Part shown: piece by piece, positions 15,678 to 24,802 of the stretch
Numbering within the stretch: position 1 is the stretch's first letter
Layout: every line of letters begins with the position of its first letter
NCBI GenBank assembly: GCA_002968845.1
Contig: PVBG01000014.1
Coordinates: 115,108 to 179,107 of the forward strand
Length of the DNA: 64,000 nt
Reading direction: 5' to 3'
Source: Neorhizobium tomejilense
GTDB taxonomy: Bacteria > Pseudomonadota > Alphaproteobacteria > Rhizobiales > Rhizobiaceae
Notes under the pieces: generated by a model
Databases searched by the model: none
What the model saw: only the letters and a program-made list of their open reading frames with translations
What the model was told of the DNA's origin: nothing
Translations under genes and position numbers: made by a program

Positions 15678-17891
15678 ATGAATTCCAAAGACAAGCCGAA
15701 GCGCGGCGAAGGCAAGACTTTCGTTCGCGAAACCAAACCGAGGGCCGCTCCGAAGGCCGGCCCTGGCGGCAAGGCGGGCTTTTCCGCCAAGGAAGGCCTT
15801 GCGCCCAGGAAGAGTTCCGCGGCCAAGAGCGGCGCTGAAAAGGCGGCAAAGCCCATCCGCAAGCTGCCGCCGGCACCGGAAACCATGGAGGCCGAGGGCA
15901 AGCCCGAGCGCATCTCCAAGATCCTCGCACGCGTCGGCGTCGCGTCGCGCCGCGATATCGAGCGGATGATCATGGAAGGCCGGGTCAGCCTGAACGGCAA
16001 GGTCCTGGATACCCCGGTCGTCAACGTGACGCTCGCTGACAAGATCGAGGTCGACGGCATGCCGATCCGCGGCATCGAGCGCACCCGCCTCTGGCTCTAC
16101 CACAAGCCTGCCGGCCTGGTGACCACCAATTCCGATCCGGAAGGCCGCGCGACCGTCTTCGACAATCTTCCCGAAGGGCTGCCGCGCGTCCTCTCCATCG
16201 GCCGCCTCGACATCAATACCGAAGGCCTGCTGCTGCTGACCAACGATGGCGGCCTGTCGCGCGTGTTGGAGCTGCCGACCACCGGCTGGCTGCGCCGTTA
16301 CCGCGTGCGTGCTCATGGCGAGATCAAGCAGGAGGAACTGGACAAGCTGAAGGAGGGCATCGCCGTCGAAGGCGTGCTCTACGGCTCGATCGACGCGACG
16401 CTCGACCGCACCCAGGGCAGCAATGTCTGGATCACGATGGGCCTTCGCGAAGGCAAGAACCGCGAGATCAAGAACGTGCTCGGCGCGCTCGGCCTCGAGG
16501 TAAACCGCCTGATCCGCATTTCCTACGGACCGTTCCAGCTCGGGGACCTGCCGGAAGGCGAGGTGGTGGAAGTGCGGGGCCGCATGCTGCGCGACCAGCT
16601 CGGGCCGCGCCTGATCGAGGAATCCAAGGCGAATTTCGACGCGCCGATCTATACCGAGACCGCCGCTGACGAGGAAGAGAAACCCGCCCGCGCCGAACGT
16701 TCGGCCCGCACCGAGCAATCGGAATGGGCGGCAAGGCCGGAGCGGAGCGAACGTCCGCGCGCCGGCAAGCCGGAGGACCGGCGGGAAAAAGCGCTCGGCC
16801 GTCTGGATACCAAGCGCGACGACCGCAAGTTCGCCGACAAGCCGCGCGGCGCAAAGCCGTTCGGCGGTCGCGCTGAGGACGAGGACGACCGGCCGAAGAA
16901 GCGTCCGCCGATGGGCACCAGCCGCACCGCCAATGTCTGGATGGCGCCGGGCGCCCGCCCGACCACCGAAAACAAGACGCGCAAATCCTCCGCCCGTGCC
17001 GAGGCCGAGCAGCTTTTCAAGAAGCCCACGCCGCAGAACGACCGGCCGGTCATCGTCAACCGCGCCGAAGAGGACCGCGACTGGATCCGCGCCGACGGGC
17101 CTGACAAGCCGGAAAAGGCCGATTTCGGCCGCAAGAAATCCTTTGGCGACCGCCCGGACCGTGGCGACCGTTCCTTCGGCGACAAGCCGAGGGGCGACCG
17201 CAAGCCGCGTGAGGACGGCGACCGTCCGCGGACCAAATCCTTCTCCGGCGATGCTCGCTCGGAGCGCCCGCGTGGTGACCGTCCCTTCGGCGACAAACCC
17301 CGCGGCGACCGCCCGTTCGGCGACAAGCCGAGAGGCGACCGCCCGTTTGCTGACCGCAAGCCACGCGCCGATGGTGATCGGCCTGCTCGCTCCTTCGGCG
17401 AAGGCCGCGCCGAGCGCCCGCGCGGCGAGCGTCCTTCCGGTGACCGTCCGCCCCGTGGGGATCGTCCGTTCGGCGATAAGCCGAGGGGCGAACGCTCTTT
17501 CGGTGACAAGCCCAGGGGCGAACGGTCGTTCGGCGACCGCAAGCCGCGCGAGGATGGAGAGCGTCCCGCACGATCCTTCTCCGCAGGCGAGGGCCGCTCC
17601 GAGCGTCCGCGCAGCGACCGGCCGTTCTCGGATCGGCCGCCGCGTGGTGATCGTCCTGCAGGTGACCGTCCCACAGGTGATCGGCCCGCCGGCGACAGGC
17701 CGCGCGGCGGAAAGCCTGGTGGCAAGCCCTTCGGAGCAAAGCCGGGCGGCGGCAAGAGCTTTGGCGGAAAACCTTCCGGCGGCCGCGGAAAACCGGCAGG
17801 TGCCGGTGGCAAGCCCGGGGGCAAGCCTGGTGGCCGGCCCGCCTCGGGTGGACGCCCGGCCGGCGGCAAGCCGCGCACGCCGAGAGGGTAA
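15678..17891 (+). CDS. rluB: 23S rRNA pseudouridine synthase RluB with long disordered tail
   Basis: Encodes 737 residues, against 250-290 for typical RluB. A basic N-terminal segment (1-70) precedes an S4 RNA-binding domain (RISKILARVGVASRRDIERM, about 75-120) and the RsuA/RluB catalytic domain with the active-site Asp in SIGRLDINTEGLLLLTNDG (about 174-192) and LREGKNREIKNVL near 256. From about residue 320 on the protein is an Arg/Gly/Asp/Pro-rich low-complexity tail with many copies of GDRPFGDKPR-like units and a final Gly/Lys/Pro-rich part. It pseudouridylates 23S rRNA around position 2605. Long tails are known in rhizobial and Caulobacter homologues and resemble RNA-binding RGG tails. 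An earlier in-frame ATG is at 15633. Confidence 0.93.
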   Translation: MNSKDKPKRGEGKTFVRETKPRAAPKAGPGGKAGFSAKEGLAPRKSSAAKSGAEKAAKPIRKLPPAPETMEAEGKPERISKILARVGVASRRDIERMIMEGRVSLNGKVLDTPVVNVTLADKIEVDGMPIRGIERTRLWLYHKPAGLVTTNSDPEGRATVFDNLPEGLPRVLSIGRLDINTEGLLLLTNDGGLSRVLELPTTGWLRRYRVRAHGEIKQEELDKLKEGIAVEGVLYGSIDATLDRTQGSNVWITMGLREGKNREIKNVLGALGLEVNRLIRISYGPFQLGDLPEGEVVEVRGRMLRDQLGPRLIEESKANFDAPIYTETAADEEEKPARAERSARTEQSEWAARPERSERPRAGKPEDRREKALGRLDTKRDDRKFADKPRGAKPFGGRAEDEDDRPKKRPPMGTSRTANVWMAPGARPTTENKTRKSSARAEAEQLFKKPTPQNDRPVIVNRAEEDRDWIRADGPDKPEKADFGRKKSFGDRPDRGDRSFGDKPRGDRKPREDGDRPRTKSFSGDARSERPRGDRPFGDKPRGDRPFGDKPRGDRPFADRKPRADGDRPARSFGEGRAERPRGERPSGDRPPRGDRPFGDKPRGERSFGDKPRGERSFGDRKPREDGERPARSFSAGEGRSERPRSDRPFSDRPPRGDRPAGDRPTGDRPAGDRPRGGKPGGKPFGAKPGGGKSFGGKPSGGRGKPAGAGGKPGGKPGGRPASGGRPAGGKPRTPRG
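17140..17700 (+). repeat. Degenerate tandem repeat in the rluB tail
   Basis: Roughly 30-base units encoding variants of FGDKPRGDRP / FGDRKPREDG recur about 15 times. The units at 17276-17347 are nearly identical to one another; others have drifted. Length differences between strains are expected. Confidence 0.8.
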
Positions 17892-17897
17892 CGCGCA

Positions 17898-18458
17898 GTG
17901 CGGATCGTCGGTGGTGAATTTCGCGGCCGGTCTCTGGCCACGCCCAAAACAAGCGACATCCGGCCGACCATCGACCGGACGCGTGAGAGCCTGTTCAACA
18001 TCATCGGCCACGTCTATCCGCAGGCACTGGATGGCGGCCGGGTGATCGACCTTTTCGCCGGCACCGGCGCGGTCGGGCTCGAGGCGTTGTCGCGCGGCTG
18101 CAAGAGTGCGCTCTTCGTCGAGAACGGCGTCGAGGGCAGGGGCCTGTTGTGGGAGAATATCGACAGCCTCGGCCTGCATGGCCGGGCGCGCATCCTGCGC
18201 CGTGATGCCACCAAGCTCGGCACGGCCAACAATATCGAGCCGTTTCATTTCCTGTTCGCCGACCCGCCCTATGGTCAGGGGCTCGGCGAGGGCGCAATGC
18301 TTTCGGCCCATGCCGGCGGCTGGCTCGCACCCGGAGCCCTTGCCATTCTGGAGGAGCGGGCCGACATCAATCCTGCCGTGGATGCGGTCTTCAAGTTTTT
18401 GGAGAGCCGGACGTTCGGCGATACCCGCATGGATTTTTTCCGCTACCAGCCGGCCTGA
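17898..18458 (+). CDS. rsmD: 16S rRNA (guanine966-N2)-methyltransferase
   Basis: Encodes 186 residues from a GTG start 6 bases after the rluB stop, so it is cotranscribed with rluB. It begins MRIVGGEFRGRSL, typical of RsmD, with the SAM-binding DLFAGTGAVGLEALSRG (about 51-67) and the catalytic DPPY motif in FLFADPPYGQGLG (about 118-130). It methylates G966 in the 30S subunit. Together with rluB it forms an rRNA-modification pair. Confidence 0.96.
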   Translation: MRIVGGEFRGRSLATPKTSDIRPTIDRTRESLFNIIGHVYPQALDGGRVIDLFAGTGAVGLEALSRGCKSALFVENGVEGRGLLWENIDSLGLHGRARILRRDATKLGTANNIEPFHFLFADPPYGQGLGEGAMLSAHAGGWLAPGALAILEERADINPAVDAVFKFLESRTFGDTRMDFFRYQPA

Positions 18459-18468
18459 GGTCAGAGGA

Positions 18469-19350
18469 ATGAACACAAGGCTTGCAGTTCCCGATCTCGA
18501 AGCCGTCAGAGCCAAGGGCGGCCTGACGTTTGCGGTTGCTCTCGGCGGCGGCGGCGCGCGCGGCCTGTCGCATATCCAGATCATCGAGGCGCTCGACGAA
18601 CTCGGCATACGGCCCGTGGCGATTTCCGGCTCGTCGATCGGCGCGATCATCGGTGCCGGCATGGCCTCGGGCATGACCGGGCGCGAGATCCGCGAATACG
18701 CGCTGGAGACGGTCGGCCATCGCGGCACCCTTTTGAACAAGCTCTGGGGTCTCGGCCCGGCGACCATGCGCGACAAGCTCGGCGGTTTCCGCTTCGGCCA
18801 GTTCAATCTCGAACTCATCCTCGATGCCTTCCTGCCGCCGCAGGTGCCGGAGGATTTCGCCGATCTCGAAATCCCGATGAAGATCTCGGCTACCGATTAT
18901 TACGGCCAGGCGGAGGTGATCCTCGAACAGGGCGAACTGCGCACCGCGATCGCGGCGTCTGCCGCCATTCCCGGCCTGTTCATGCCGGTTCGGGTGAACG
19001 GGCGGGTGATGATCGATGGCGGCGTCTTCAATCCCGTCCCTTATGAGCAGCTGATGGACGTTGCCGACGTGGTGATCGGCGTCGATGTGGTCGGTGCGCC
19101 GGAAGGCGACGGCACCCATGCGCCCAATCGCATCGACAGCCTGTTCGGCGCCAGCCAGCTGACCATGCAGGCAAGCATCGCGCTCAAGCTGAAGCTCAAT
19201 CCGCCCCAGATCTTCCTTCGGCCGTCGGTCAACCGTTTCCGGGTGCTGGATTTTCTGAAGGCCCGCGACATCCTCGACGAATCCGAGCACGTCAAGGATG
19301 AGCTGAAGCGCGCCATCGACGCGCTTCATGCGGCGGCAGCCGAAGCCTGA
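18469..19350 (+). CDS. Patatin-like phospholipase (RssA/YchK type)
   Basis: Encodes 293 residues from the ATG at 18469, ten bases after the rsmD stop and behind AGAGG. It has the oxyanion-hole GGGGARGL (about 24-31), nucleophile elbow GSSIG (about 53-57) and the Asp of the catalytic dyad in DGG (about 184). There is no signal peptide, so it is a cytoplasmic Ser-Asp lipid acyl hydrolase. Substrate unknown. Likely third gene of the rluB-rsmD transcript. Confidence 0.9.
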   Translation: MNTRLAVPDLEAVRAKGGLTFAVALGGGGARGLSHIQIIEALDELGIRPVAISGSSIGAIIGAGMASGMTGREIREYALETVGHRGTLLNKLWGLGPATMRDKLGGFRFGQFNLELILDAFLPPQVPEDFADLEIPMKISATDYYGQAEVILEQGELRTAIAASAAIPGLFMPVRVNGRVMIDGGVFNPVPYEQLMDVADVVIGVDVVGAPEGDGTHAPNRIDSLFGASQLTMQASIALKLKLNPPQIFLRPSVNRFRVLDFLKARDILDESEHVKDELKRAIDALHAAAAEA

Positions 19351-19362
19351 GGTTTTGGCCAG

Positions 19363-19968
19363 CTATGCGGCCTCGGTTTTCCGGGGCGTGCTGAAAACAT
19401 TACGGCCGATCTTGCGTGCGATCTCAGATGGGAAATCGGGTCTATCCAGTTCCTCTTCCAGGAGAAGCTCGGATGCCATGACCGGCGCGCCGCAATAATC
19501 GAATATCCCATGATCGATCTGGGTCCTCATCGCGCCGAAATAGCCGTGCCGCGCATAGGTGCGCATGTCGGCGCCGCCGATCGCGACTAGGTGGATGGGA
19601 AGGTGGCGAAGTTTCTTCACCATCTTGGCGCCCTGCCCATCGTCATAGGCCCAGCCGTTTGCGAAGACGCGGTCGATCCACCCTTTCAATAGCCCCGGCA
19701 TCGACCACCAGTAGACGGGATAGACGAGCACCAGCGCATCGGCGCGGTCGATTCTCGCCTGTTCGGCCGTGACATCCGCCGAGGGTGGTGCCTCCCTGCG
19801 ATGCGCCGCGAGATCCGCCTGTGTAAACCTGGGATCGAAGCCCTCCGCCGCAAGGTCGGCAATTTCGAAGGAGCCGCCCGACATGGTCACGCCCTCGGCG
19901 AGGTGGGCGGCGACGTTATGGGTGAGGGATCCGGGTTCGGGATGAGAAACGACGATCAACGCGTGCAT
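19363..19968 (-). CDS. NAD(P)H:quinone reductase-like flavoprotein
   Basis: Encodes 201 residues from the ATG at 19968 (the frame extends to 20001, but MHALIVVSHPEPGSLT is the usual family start). It has a flavodoxin-like fold of the NQO1/MdaB/KefF family: an FMN/FAD phosphate loop at HPEPGSL, the LVYPVYWWSMPGLLKGWIDRVF segment near 77-98, and GGADMRTYARHG. It reduces quinones or similar electrophiles by two electrons. It is divergent from a TetR regulator and shares a 100-base control region with it, suggesting induction by an electrophile or quinone. The nearby Kef-type antiporter recalls the KefF-KefC link, but the genes are not in one operon. Confidence 0.88.
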   Translation of the reverse strand: MHALIVVSHPEPGSLTHNVAAHLAEGVTMSGGSFEIADLAAEGFDPRFTQADLAAHRREAPPSADVTAEQARIDRADALVLVYPVYWWSMPGLLKGWIDRVFANGWAYDDGQGAKMVKKLRHLPIHLVAIGGADMRTYARHGYFGAMRTQIDHGIFDYCGAPVMASELLLEEELDRPDFPSEIARKIGRNVFSTPRKTEAA

Positions 19969-20011
19969 GGCGAAAACTCCTGCTGGCAGATTGAAACTCA
20001 CGGGCAGTGGT

Positions 20012-20044
20012 TATATACTTTTGGTAAGTTACTTTTGGTATATA
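20012..20044. promoter_or_regulatory. Likely TetR operator shared by two divergent genes
   Basis: The decamer ACTTTTGGTA occurs twice (20017-20026 and 20031-20040), 14 bases apart, and the whole is framed by TATATAC (20012-20018) and GTATATA (20038-20044). It is AT-rich in a GC-rich region, lies 4 bases before the TetR ATG and 44 before the oxidoreductase start, and fits a regulator controlling both. Confidence 0.65.
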
Positions 20045-20047
20045 GTC

Positions 20048-20668
20048 ATGTCAAGCACCGAAATGAAAGATCCCACGCGTCTCCGGCAGCGTCTGTCGCG
20101 GCAAGGAAGGCGCCAGCAGTTGATGGAGGTTGCATGGCGCATCGTCCGCGAAGAAGGGACGAATGCCCTGACGCTTCCCCGGCTAGCGGAGCAGGCGGGC
20201 GTCGCAAAGCCCGTGGTCTACGATCATTTCAGCACCCGGCCCGTGCTCCTGGCCGCGCTTTATCAGGATTTCGACAGCCGCCAGACGGCCATCATGGACG
20301 CGGCCCTGCAGTCGAGCGGGCCGACGCTCGCCGACCGGGCCGCGGTCATCGCCTCCTCCTATGTGGATTGTGTCCTGTTGCAGGGCCGGGAGATACCGGG
20401 CGTAATCGCCGCCCTGGAGAGCTCTCCCGAGCTTGAACGGATCAAGCACGAATACGAGGCCATTTTTATGGAAAAATGCCGGCTTGCGCTTCTCCCGTTC
20501 GCCGAGGCCGGTCACATAGCGTCGCCCGGGCTCTGGGCCCTGCTCGGTGCAGCCGAAGCGCTGTCCAACGCCGCCGCCAGCGGGGACATCACGGCGGCAG
20601 AGGCCAAGGCCGAGCTTTTCGAGACGATCGTCGCGATGGTCGCAAGAGGAAAAGCTGTGCGGCCCTAG
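20048..20668 (+). CDS. TetR-family transcriptional regulator
   Basis: Encodes 206 residues from the ATG at 20048. The helix-turn-helix is at about 19-64: RRQQLMEVAWRIVREEG, then LTLPRLAEQAGVAKPVVYDHFSTR. The C-terminal ligand domain is not specific to a known inducer. It probably represses both itself and the divergent quinone reductase through the repeat pair at 20012-20044. Its stop overlaps the stop of the convergent antiporter gene. Confidence 0.9.
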   Translation: MSSTEMKDPTRLRQRLSRQGRRQQLMEVAWRIVREEGTNALTLPRLAEQAGVAKPVVYDHFSTRPVLLAALYQDFDSRQTAIMDAALQSSGPTLADRAAVIASSYVDCVLLQGREIPGVIAALESSPELERIKHEYEAIFMEKCRLALLPFAEAGHIASPGLWALLGAAEALSNAAASGDITAAEAKAELFETIVAMVARGKAVRP

Positions 20669-22479
20669 CCGTTCTCTGCCGTCGCCGGTTCTGCGCTCAG
20701 TTCGTCGGCATCTACCACCATCGACCGTTTCGGCTTGATCAGCGGTTCCGGCCGGACCGGGCTGTTGAACAGCATTTCGCGGCCGGCGCCGAGCCCCTGG
20801 ACGGCCTGGATCTGCAGCCGCTCCTCGTCGCGCTGGCGGATGTCGTCGCCGATCTCGTCGGTCTCGTTCTCGCTCATGCCGAGCGCTTCCAGCGTCTTTT
20901 TCCCGAACAGCAGGCCGGATTCCAGGGTCTCGCGCAGCTCGTATTCGACGTTCCGATCCCGCAGCGACAGAGCATGGATACGGTCGTAGGAGCGGACATA
21001 GAGGCGCACGTCCGGAAATTGCGAGCGGATGAGATCGACGATCTGGTCGGTCGTCTCGCGTTTCTGGGTGGTGACGGCGACGATCTTCGCCTTTTCGATG
21101 CCTGATGCGATGAGCACGTCCCGACGCGTCCCGTCACCGAAATAGATACGGAAACCGAAGGAGGCGGCCTGGCGGATGCGGTCGGCGGAATCGTCGATGA
21201 CGGTCACCTCGCGGCCGCCGGCCAGCAGGATCTGAGCGGCGATCTGGCCGAAACGCGAAAACCCGATCATCAGCACGTCGGCCCCGGCACCGTTGAAATC
21301 CTCCTCCAGTTCCTCGCGGCTCTCGCCGTTGAGGAGCCGTTTGGAAAGTGCCGCACCGAAGGGTGTAAGCGCCATCGACAGCGTCACGCCGGCGATCAGC
21401 AGCGAGGCGGTGGCCGACGAGAACAGGCCGCTCGCCGTTGCCGTGGTGAACAGCACGAAGCCGAATTCGCCGCCCTGCGGCAGCAGGAAGGCTATGCGCA
21501 CCGCATCATTGTGCGGCGAGCCCCAGAGCCGGGAGAGCCCGTAGACGATCAGCGCCTTGAGCGCCATGAAGATCGGCACCGCGGGCAGGATGAAGAAGAT
21601 GTTGTCGAGGATGACATGGACTTCCAGCGACAGGCCGACGGCCATGAAGAACAGCGCCAGAAGCAGGCCGCGGAAGGGTTCGATATCCGCTTCCAGCTCG
21701 TGCCGGTAGGAAGACTCGGCCAGCATTACGCCGGAGAGGAAGGCGCCCATAGCCATCGAGAGGCCGACGGCCTGCATCGCCGCCGCCGATCCCAGCACCA
21801 CCAGCAGGGCTGCGGCGATCATCACCTCGCGCGCACCGGTGCGGGCAATAATCTGGAACATCGGCGTCAGGAGATAGCGGCCGGCAATCACCATGGCGCC
21901 GACCGCTCCGACCGCGATTGCAAAATCCAGAAGCGGCGAGGCTTCCGTCTCCGTGGTCCCGGGCGCCAGGATGGTAATCAGTGCCAGCAGCGGCACGATG
22001 GCGAGATCCTGGAACAGCAGCACCGAAAACGATCGCTGGCCGTGTCGGCTGTTCATCTCGCCGTCGTCGTTGAGGATCTGCAGGGCAAACGCCGTCGAGG
22101 ACAATGCAAGGCCGAAACCAACGATCAGGCTGCCGCGCCAGTCCGCCATGTTGCTCAGATAGGCCAGTCCGGTCAGCACCAGTCCCGAGATCACCACCTG
22201 CGCCGGTCCGAGGCCGAACACGTCGCCGCGCATCTGCCAGAGACGCGAAGGCTTCAGTTCGAGCCCGATGATGAACAGCAGGAAAACGACGCCGAATTCG
22301 GCGAAATGCAGCACTTCTTCCGTTTCGACGATCTGCTGCATGATCGGCCCGATGACCACGCCGGCGGCGAGATAACCGAGCACCGTGCCGAGCCCCAGCT
22401 TTCTGAACACCGGGGCGGCGATCACTGCGCCGGCAAGCAGGAGAAGCATTTGGGAAAATAGCGAGCCGGGAGCGGTCAT
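20665..22479 (-). CDS. CPA2 monovalent cation/H+ antiporter (KefB/C type)
   Basis: Encodes 604 residues from the ATG at 22479 (MTAPGSLFSQMLLLLAGAV); the frame runs to 22581 without membrane features. About 12-13 membrane segments cover residues 8-385, with LGYLAAGVVIGP, FLLFIIGLELKPSRLW and FQDLAIVPLLA as CPA2 marks. An RCK_N nucleotide-binding domain follows: VLMIGFSRFGQIAAQILL with the GxGxxG-like motif (about 406-423), then VTVIDDS and FGDGTRRDVL. This is the layout of KefB/KefC K+ efflux systems, gated by glutathione adducts or nucleotides. The C-terminal tail (about 550-604) is charged. Divergent from pmbA. Confidence 0.9.
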   Translation of the reverse strand: MTAPGSLFSQMLLLLAGAVIAAPVFRKLGLGTVLGYLAAGVVIGPIMQQIVETEEVLHFAEFGVVFLLFIIGLELKPSRLWQMRGDVFGLGPAQVVISGLVLTGLAYLSNMADWRGSLIVGFGLALSSTAFALQILNDDGEMNSRHGQRSFSVLLFQDLAIVPLLALITILAPGTTETEASPLLDFAIAVGAVGAMVIAGRYLLTPMFQIIARTGAREVMIAAALLVVLGSAAAMQAVGLSMAMGAFLSGVMLAESSYRHELEADIEPFRGLLLALFFMAVGLSLEVHVILDNIFFILPAVPIFMALKALIVYGLSRLWGSPHNDAVRIAFLLPQGGEFGFVLFTTATASGLFSSATASLLIAGVTLSMALTPFGAALSKRLLNGESREELEEDFNGAGADVLMIGFSRFGQIAAQILLAGGREVTVIDDSADRIRQAASFGFRIYFGDGTRRDVLIASGIEKAKIVAVTTQKRETTDQIVDLIRSQFPDVRLYVRSYDRIHALSLRDRNVEYELRETLESGLLFGKKTLEALGMSENETDEIGDDIRQRDEERLQIQAVQGLGAGREMLFNSPVRPEPLIKPKRSMVVDADELSAEPATAENG

Positions 22480-22583
22480 GCGGGATACTTTCAGTCTAAG
22501 GTGGGAAATCAAGAATCGGCGAGCCGCCCTTGATGCTTCTGACAGTGCACAATAAATGGGACGAGAATGAAAGGCTTGCAATC

Positions 22584-23930
22584 ATGACCTCTGAAATCGA
22601 TTCCGCCGAACTGCTTTCCCGCGCCAGCCAACTGATCGATCTAGCCAAGGCCGCGGGAGCGGATCAGGCGGATGCGGTCGTGGTTCGCTCCCGGTCCCGT
22701 TCCGTCAGCGTCCGTCTCGGCAAGGTCGAGGGCACGGAAGCGTCCGAGAGCGACGATTTCTCGCTCCGCGTCTTCGTCGGCCGGCAGGTGGCGAGTGTCT
22801 CGGCCAATCCCGGCTTCGACATGAAGGTGCTTGCCGAGCGCGCCGTCGCCATGGCCAAGGTCTCTCCCGAAGATCCTTTCGCCTGCCTTGCGGACGAAGC
22901 CGATCTCGCCAGATCCTATCCGGACCTCGAGCTCTACGACCCGACCGATGTGCCGACCGATGCATTGCGCGAAGCGGCGCTCGAAATGGAGCAGGCGGCG
23001 CTCGACGTTGAGGGCGTCACCAATTCCTCCGGTGCCGGCGCATCGTCCGGCATGGGTGGGCTCGTGCTCGTCACCTCCCACGGCTTTTCCGGAAGCTACA
23101 TGGCATCCCGTTTCGGCCGCTCCGTCAGCGTCATTGCCGGCGAGGGCACCAAGATGGAGCGCGACTACGATTTCGACAGCCGCCTTTATGCCGCCGATCT
23201 CGACGACCCGAAGCTGATCGGCCTCCGCGCCGGCGAGCGCGTCGTCAAGCGCGTCAATCCGCGCCAGGTCGATACCGGCAGCAACGTCACCGTCGTCTTT
23301 GATCCGCGCATCGCCCGCGGTTTCGTCGGCCACATCGCCGGCGCCATCAACGGCGCGTCCGTCGCCCGCAAGACCAGCTTCCTGCGCGACAAGATGGGCC
23401 AGCAGGTGCTGAAGGCCGGGCTCAGCATCACCGACGATCCGCTGATCGTGCGTGGTTCCTCTTCGCGTCCTTTCGACGGCGAGGGCGTGTCCGGCGAGCG
23501 CATGGTGATGATCGAGGACGGCGTCCTGAACCATTGGTTCCTGTCGACCTCGACCGCGCGCGAGCTCGGGCTTGTCACCAACGGCCGCGGCGTGCGCGGC
23601 GGCACGGCCGTCTCGCCTGCCTCCACCAATCTGGCGCTGGAGCCAGGCGACATCTCACCCGAGGACCTGATCAGGTCGATCGGCAACGGTTTCTACATCA
23701 CCGAGCTGATCGGCCAGGGCGTCAACATGATCACCGGCGAATACTCGCGCGGCGCGACCGGCTTCTGGATCGAGAATGGCGAACTCGCCTATCCTGTTTC
23801 GGAAGTGACGATCGCCTCCAACCTCAAGGACATGTTCATGCGCCTGACGCCGGCCAACGACATCGACCGAAAGTTCGGCGTCGCCTCCCCGACCATCGCC
23901 ATCGAGGGCATGACGCTGGCGGGACGCTGA
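22584..23930 (+). CDS. pmbA: PmbA/TldE metalloprotease subunit
   Basis: Encodes 448 residues from the ATG at 22584; a longer frame starts at 22530. Family marks include RSRSVSVRLGKVEGTEAS near 40, RVFVGRQVASVSAN near 63 and GNGFYITELIGQGVN near 370. As usual for PmbA/TldE it lacks the HExxxH zinc motif, which belongs to its partner TldD (not in this window). The TldD/E heterodimer degrades unfolded peptides and matures some RiPPs such as microcin B17. First gene of a conserved rhizobial block leading to lipid A synthesis genes. Confidence 0.95.
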   Translation: MTSEIDSAELLSRASQLIDLAKAAGADQADAVVVRSRSRSVSVRLGKVEGTEASESDDFSLRVFVGRQVASVSANPGFDMKVLAERAVAMAKVSPEDPFACLADEADLARSYPDLELYDPTDVPTDALREAALEMEQAALDVEGVTNSSGAGASSGMGGLVLVTSHGFSGSYMASRFGRSVSVIAGEGTKMERDYDFDSRLYAADLDDPKLIGLRAGERVVKRVNPRQVDTGSNVTVVFDPRIARGFVGHIAGAINGASVARKTSFLRDKMGQQVLKAGLSITDDPLIVRGSSSRPFDGEGVSGERMVMIEDGVLNHWFLSTSTARELGLVTNGRGVRGGTAVSPASTNLALEPGDISPEDLIRSIGNGFYITELIGQGVNMITGEYSRGATGFWIENGELAYPVSEVTIASNLKDMFMRLTPANDIDRKFGVASPTIAIEGMTLAGR

Positions 23931-23935
23931 TCCCG

Positions 23936-24739
23936 ATGACGGTTGCCGAAGCCTGGGGCCAGGATCTCGAACTCATTCTCGACGCGGCGCGCCAGGCCGG
24001 CGACATCGCTCACGGATTTTTCGGCCGCTCGCCTGAAGTCTGGTGGAAGAACGAGGGCAAGTCGCCGGTCAGCGCCGCCGACTTCGCCGCCAACGATCGG
24101 CTGCAGAACCTGCTCCTGACGGCCCGGCCGAACTACGGCTGGCTTTCCGAGGAAACCGACGACGATGTCGCCCGGCTTAGCTGCGAAACGCTCTTCGTCG
24201 TCGATCCGATCGATGGCACCCGCGCCTTCATCAACGGGGAGAAGACCTGGTGCGTCTCGGTCGCCGTCGTGCATCGCGGCCAGCCGGTGGCCGGTGTTCT
24301 TGTGGCACCGGCACTCGACGAGGAGTTTTCCGCGGTGAAGGATGGGCCAGCGCTGAAGAACGGCCGGCCGATTTCCGTCACCGCCGGCCGCAGCAATGGC
24401 GAATTGGTCATCGCGGCCGACGAGAACCTCGTCAAGAAATTCGAGCCGGAGTTTCGCGACGAAGTCCGCCGGGTGCGGCATGTACCGTCGCTCGCCTACC
24501 GGCTCGCCATGATCGCCGACGGCAGTATTGACGGCACCGTCGTCAAGCGTGCCTCCCACGACTGGGATCTGGCCGCCGCCGACCTCATTCTCGAACGGGC
24601 GGGCGGCCGCCTCGTCGATCTTACCGGCAACCGGCTTGTCTACAATCGCGAGACCGTCAGCCACGAAATGCTGGCCGCCGGCGCCGAACACGCGCTCGAC
24701 AGCCTTTTACCCCAGCTCGCGAGGCTCACTCCGGGTTGA
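23936..24739 (+). CDS. Inositol monophosphatase family, CysQ-like bisphosphate nucleotidase
   Basis: Encodes 267 residues from the ATG at 23936, five bases after the pmbA stop. The Mg-binding and catalytic motifs are intact: WLSEETDDD (EE, about 66-71), VVDPIDGTRAF (DPIDGT, about 89-94) and SHDWDLAAADLIL (WDxAA, about 204-210). Such enzymes remove phosphate from PAP (3'(2'),5'-bisphosphate nucleotidase CysQ) or inositol phosphates. Rhizobial members here are usually called CysQ, which fits sulfate assimilation or sulfation by-product recycling; substrate is inference. Confidence 0.88.
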   Translation: MTVAEAWGQDLELILDAARQAGDIAHGFFGRSPEVWWKNEGKSPVSAADFAANDRLQNLLLTARPNYGWLSEETDDDVARLSCETLFVVDPIDGTRAFINGEKTWCVSVAVVHRGQPVAGVLVAPALDEEFSAVKDGPALKNGRPISVTAGRSNGELVIAADENLVKKFEPEFRDEVRRVRHVPSLAYRLAMIADGSIDGTVVKRASHDWDLAAADLILERAGGRLVDLTGNRLVYNRETVSHEMLAAGAEHALDSLLPQLARLTPG

Positions 24740-24802
24740 CCTTTCCATGGGAATGCAGCAGAGGAAGAGCCGGGGGAGCTGGAACGGACGGAATATCGGA
24801 CA

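Noticed and set aside
17140..17700. Repeat array considered as CRISPR
   Set aside because: Units are contiguous, in frame, drifted, and code for a repetitive protein tail; no unique spacers.
15663..18818. Minus-strand open frame of 1051 codons
   Set aside because: It lies opposite rluB-rsmD-patatin and mirrors their codon bias and repeats; no domain, start site or gene-like composition. High-GC antisense frame.
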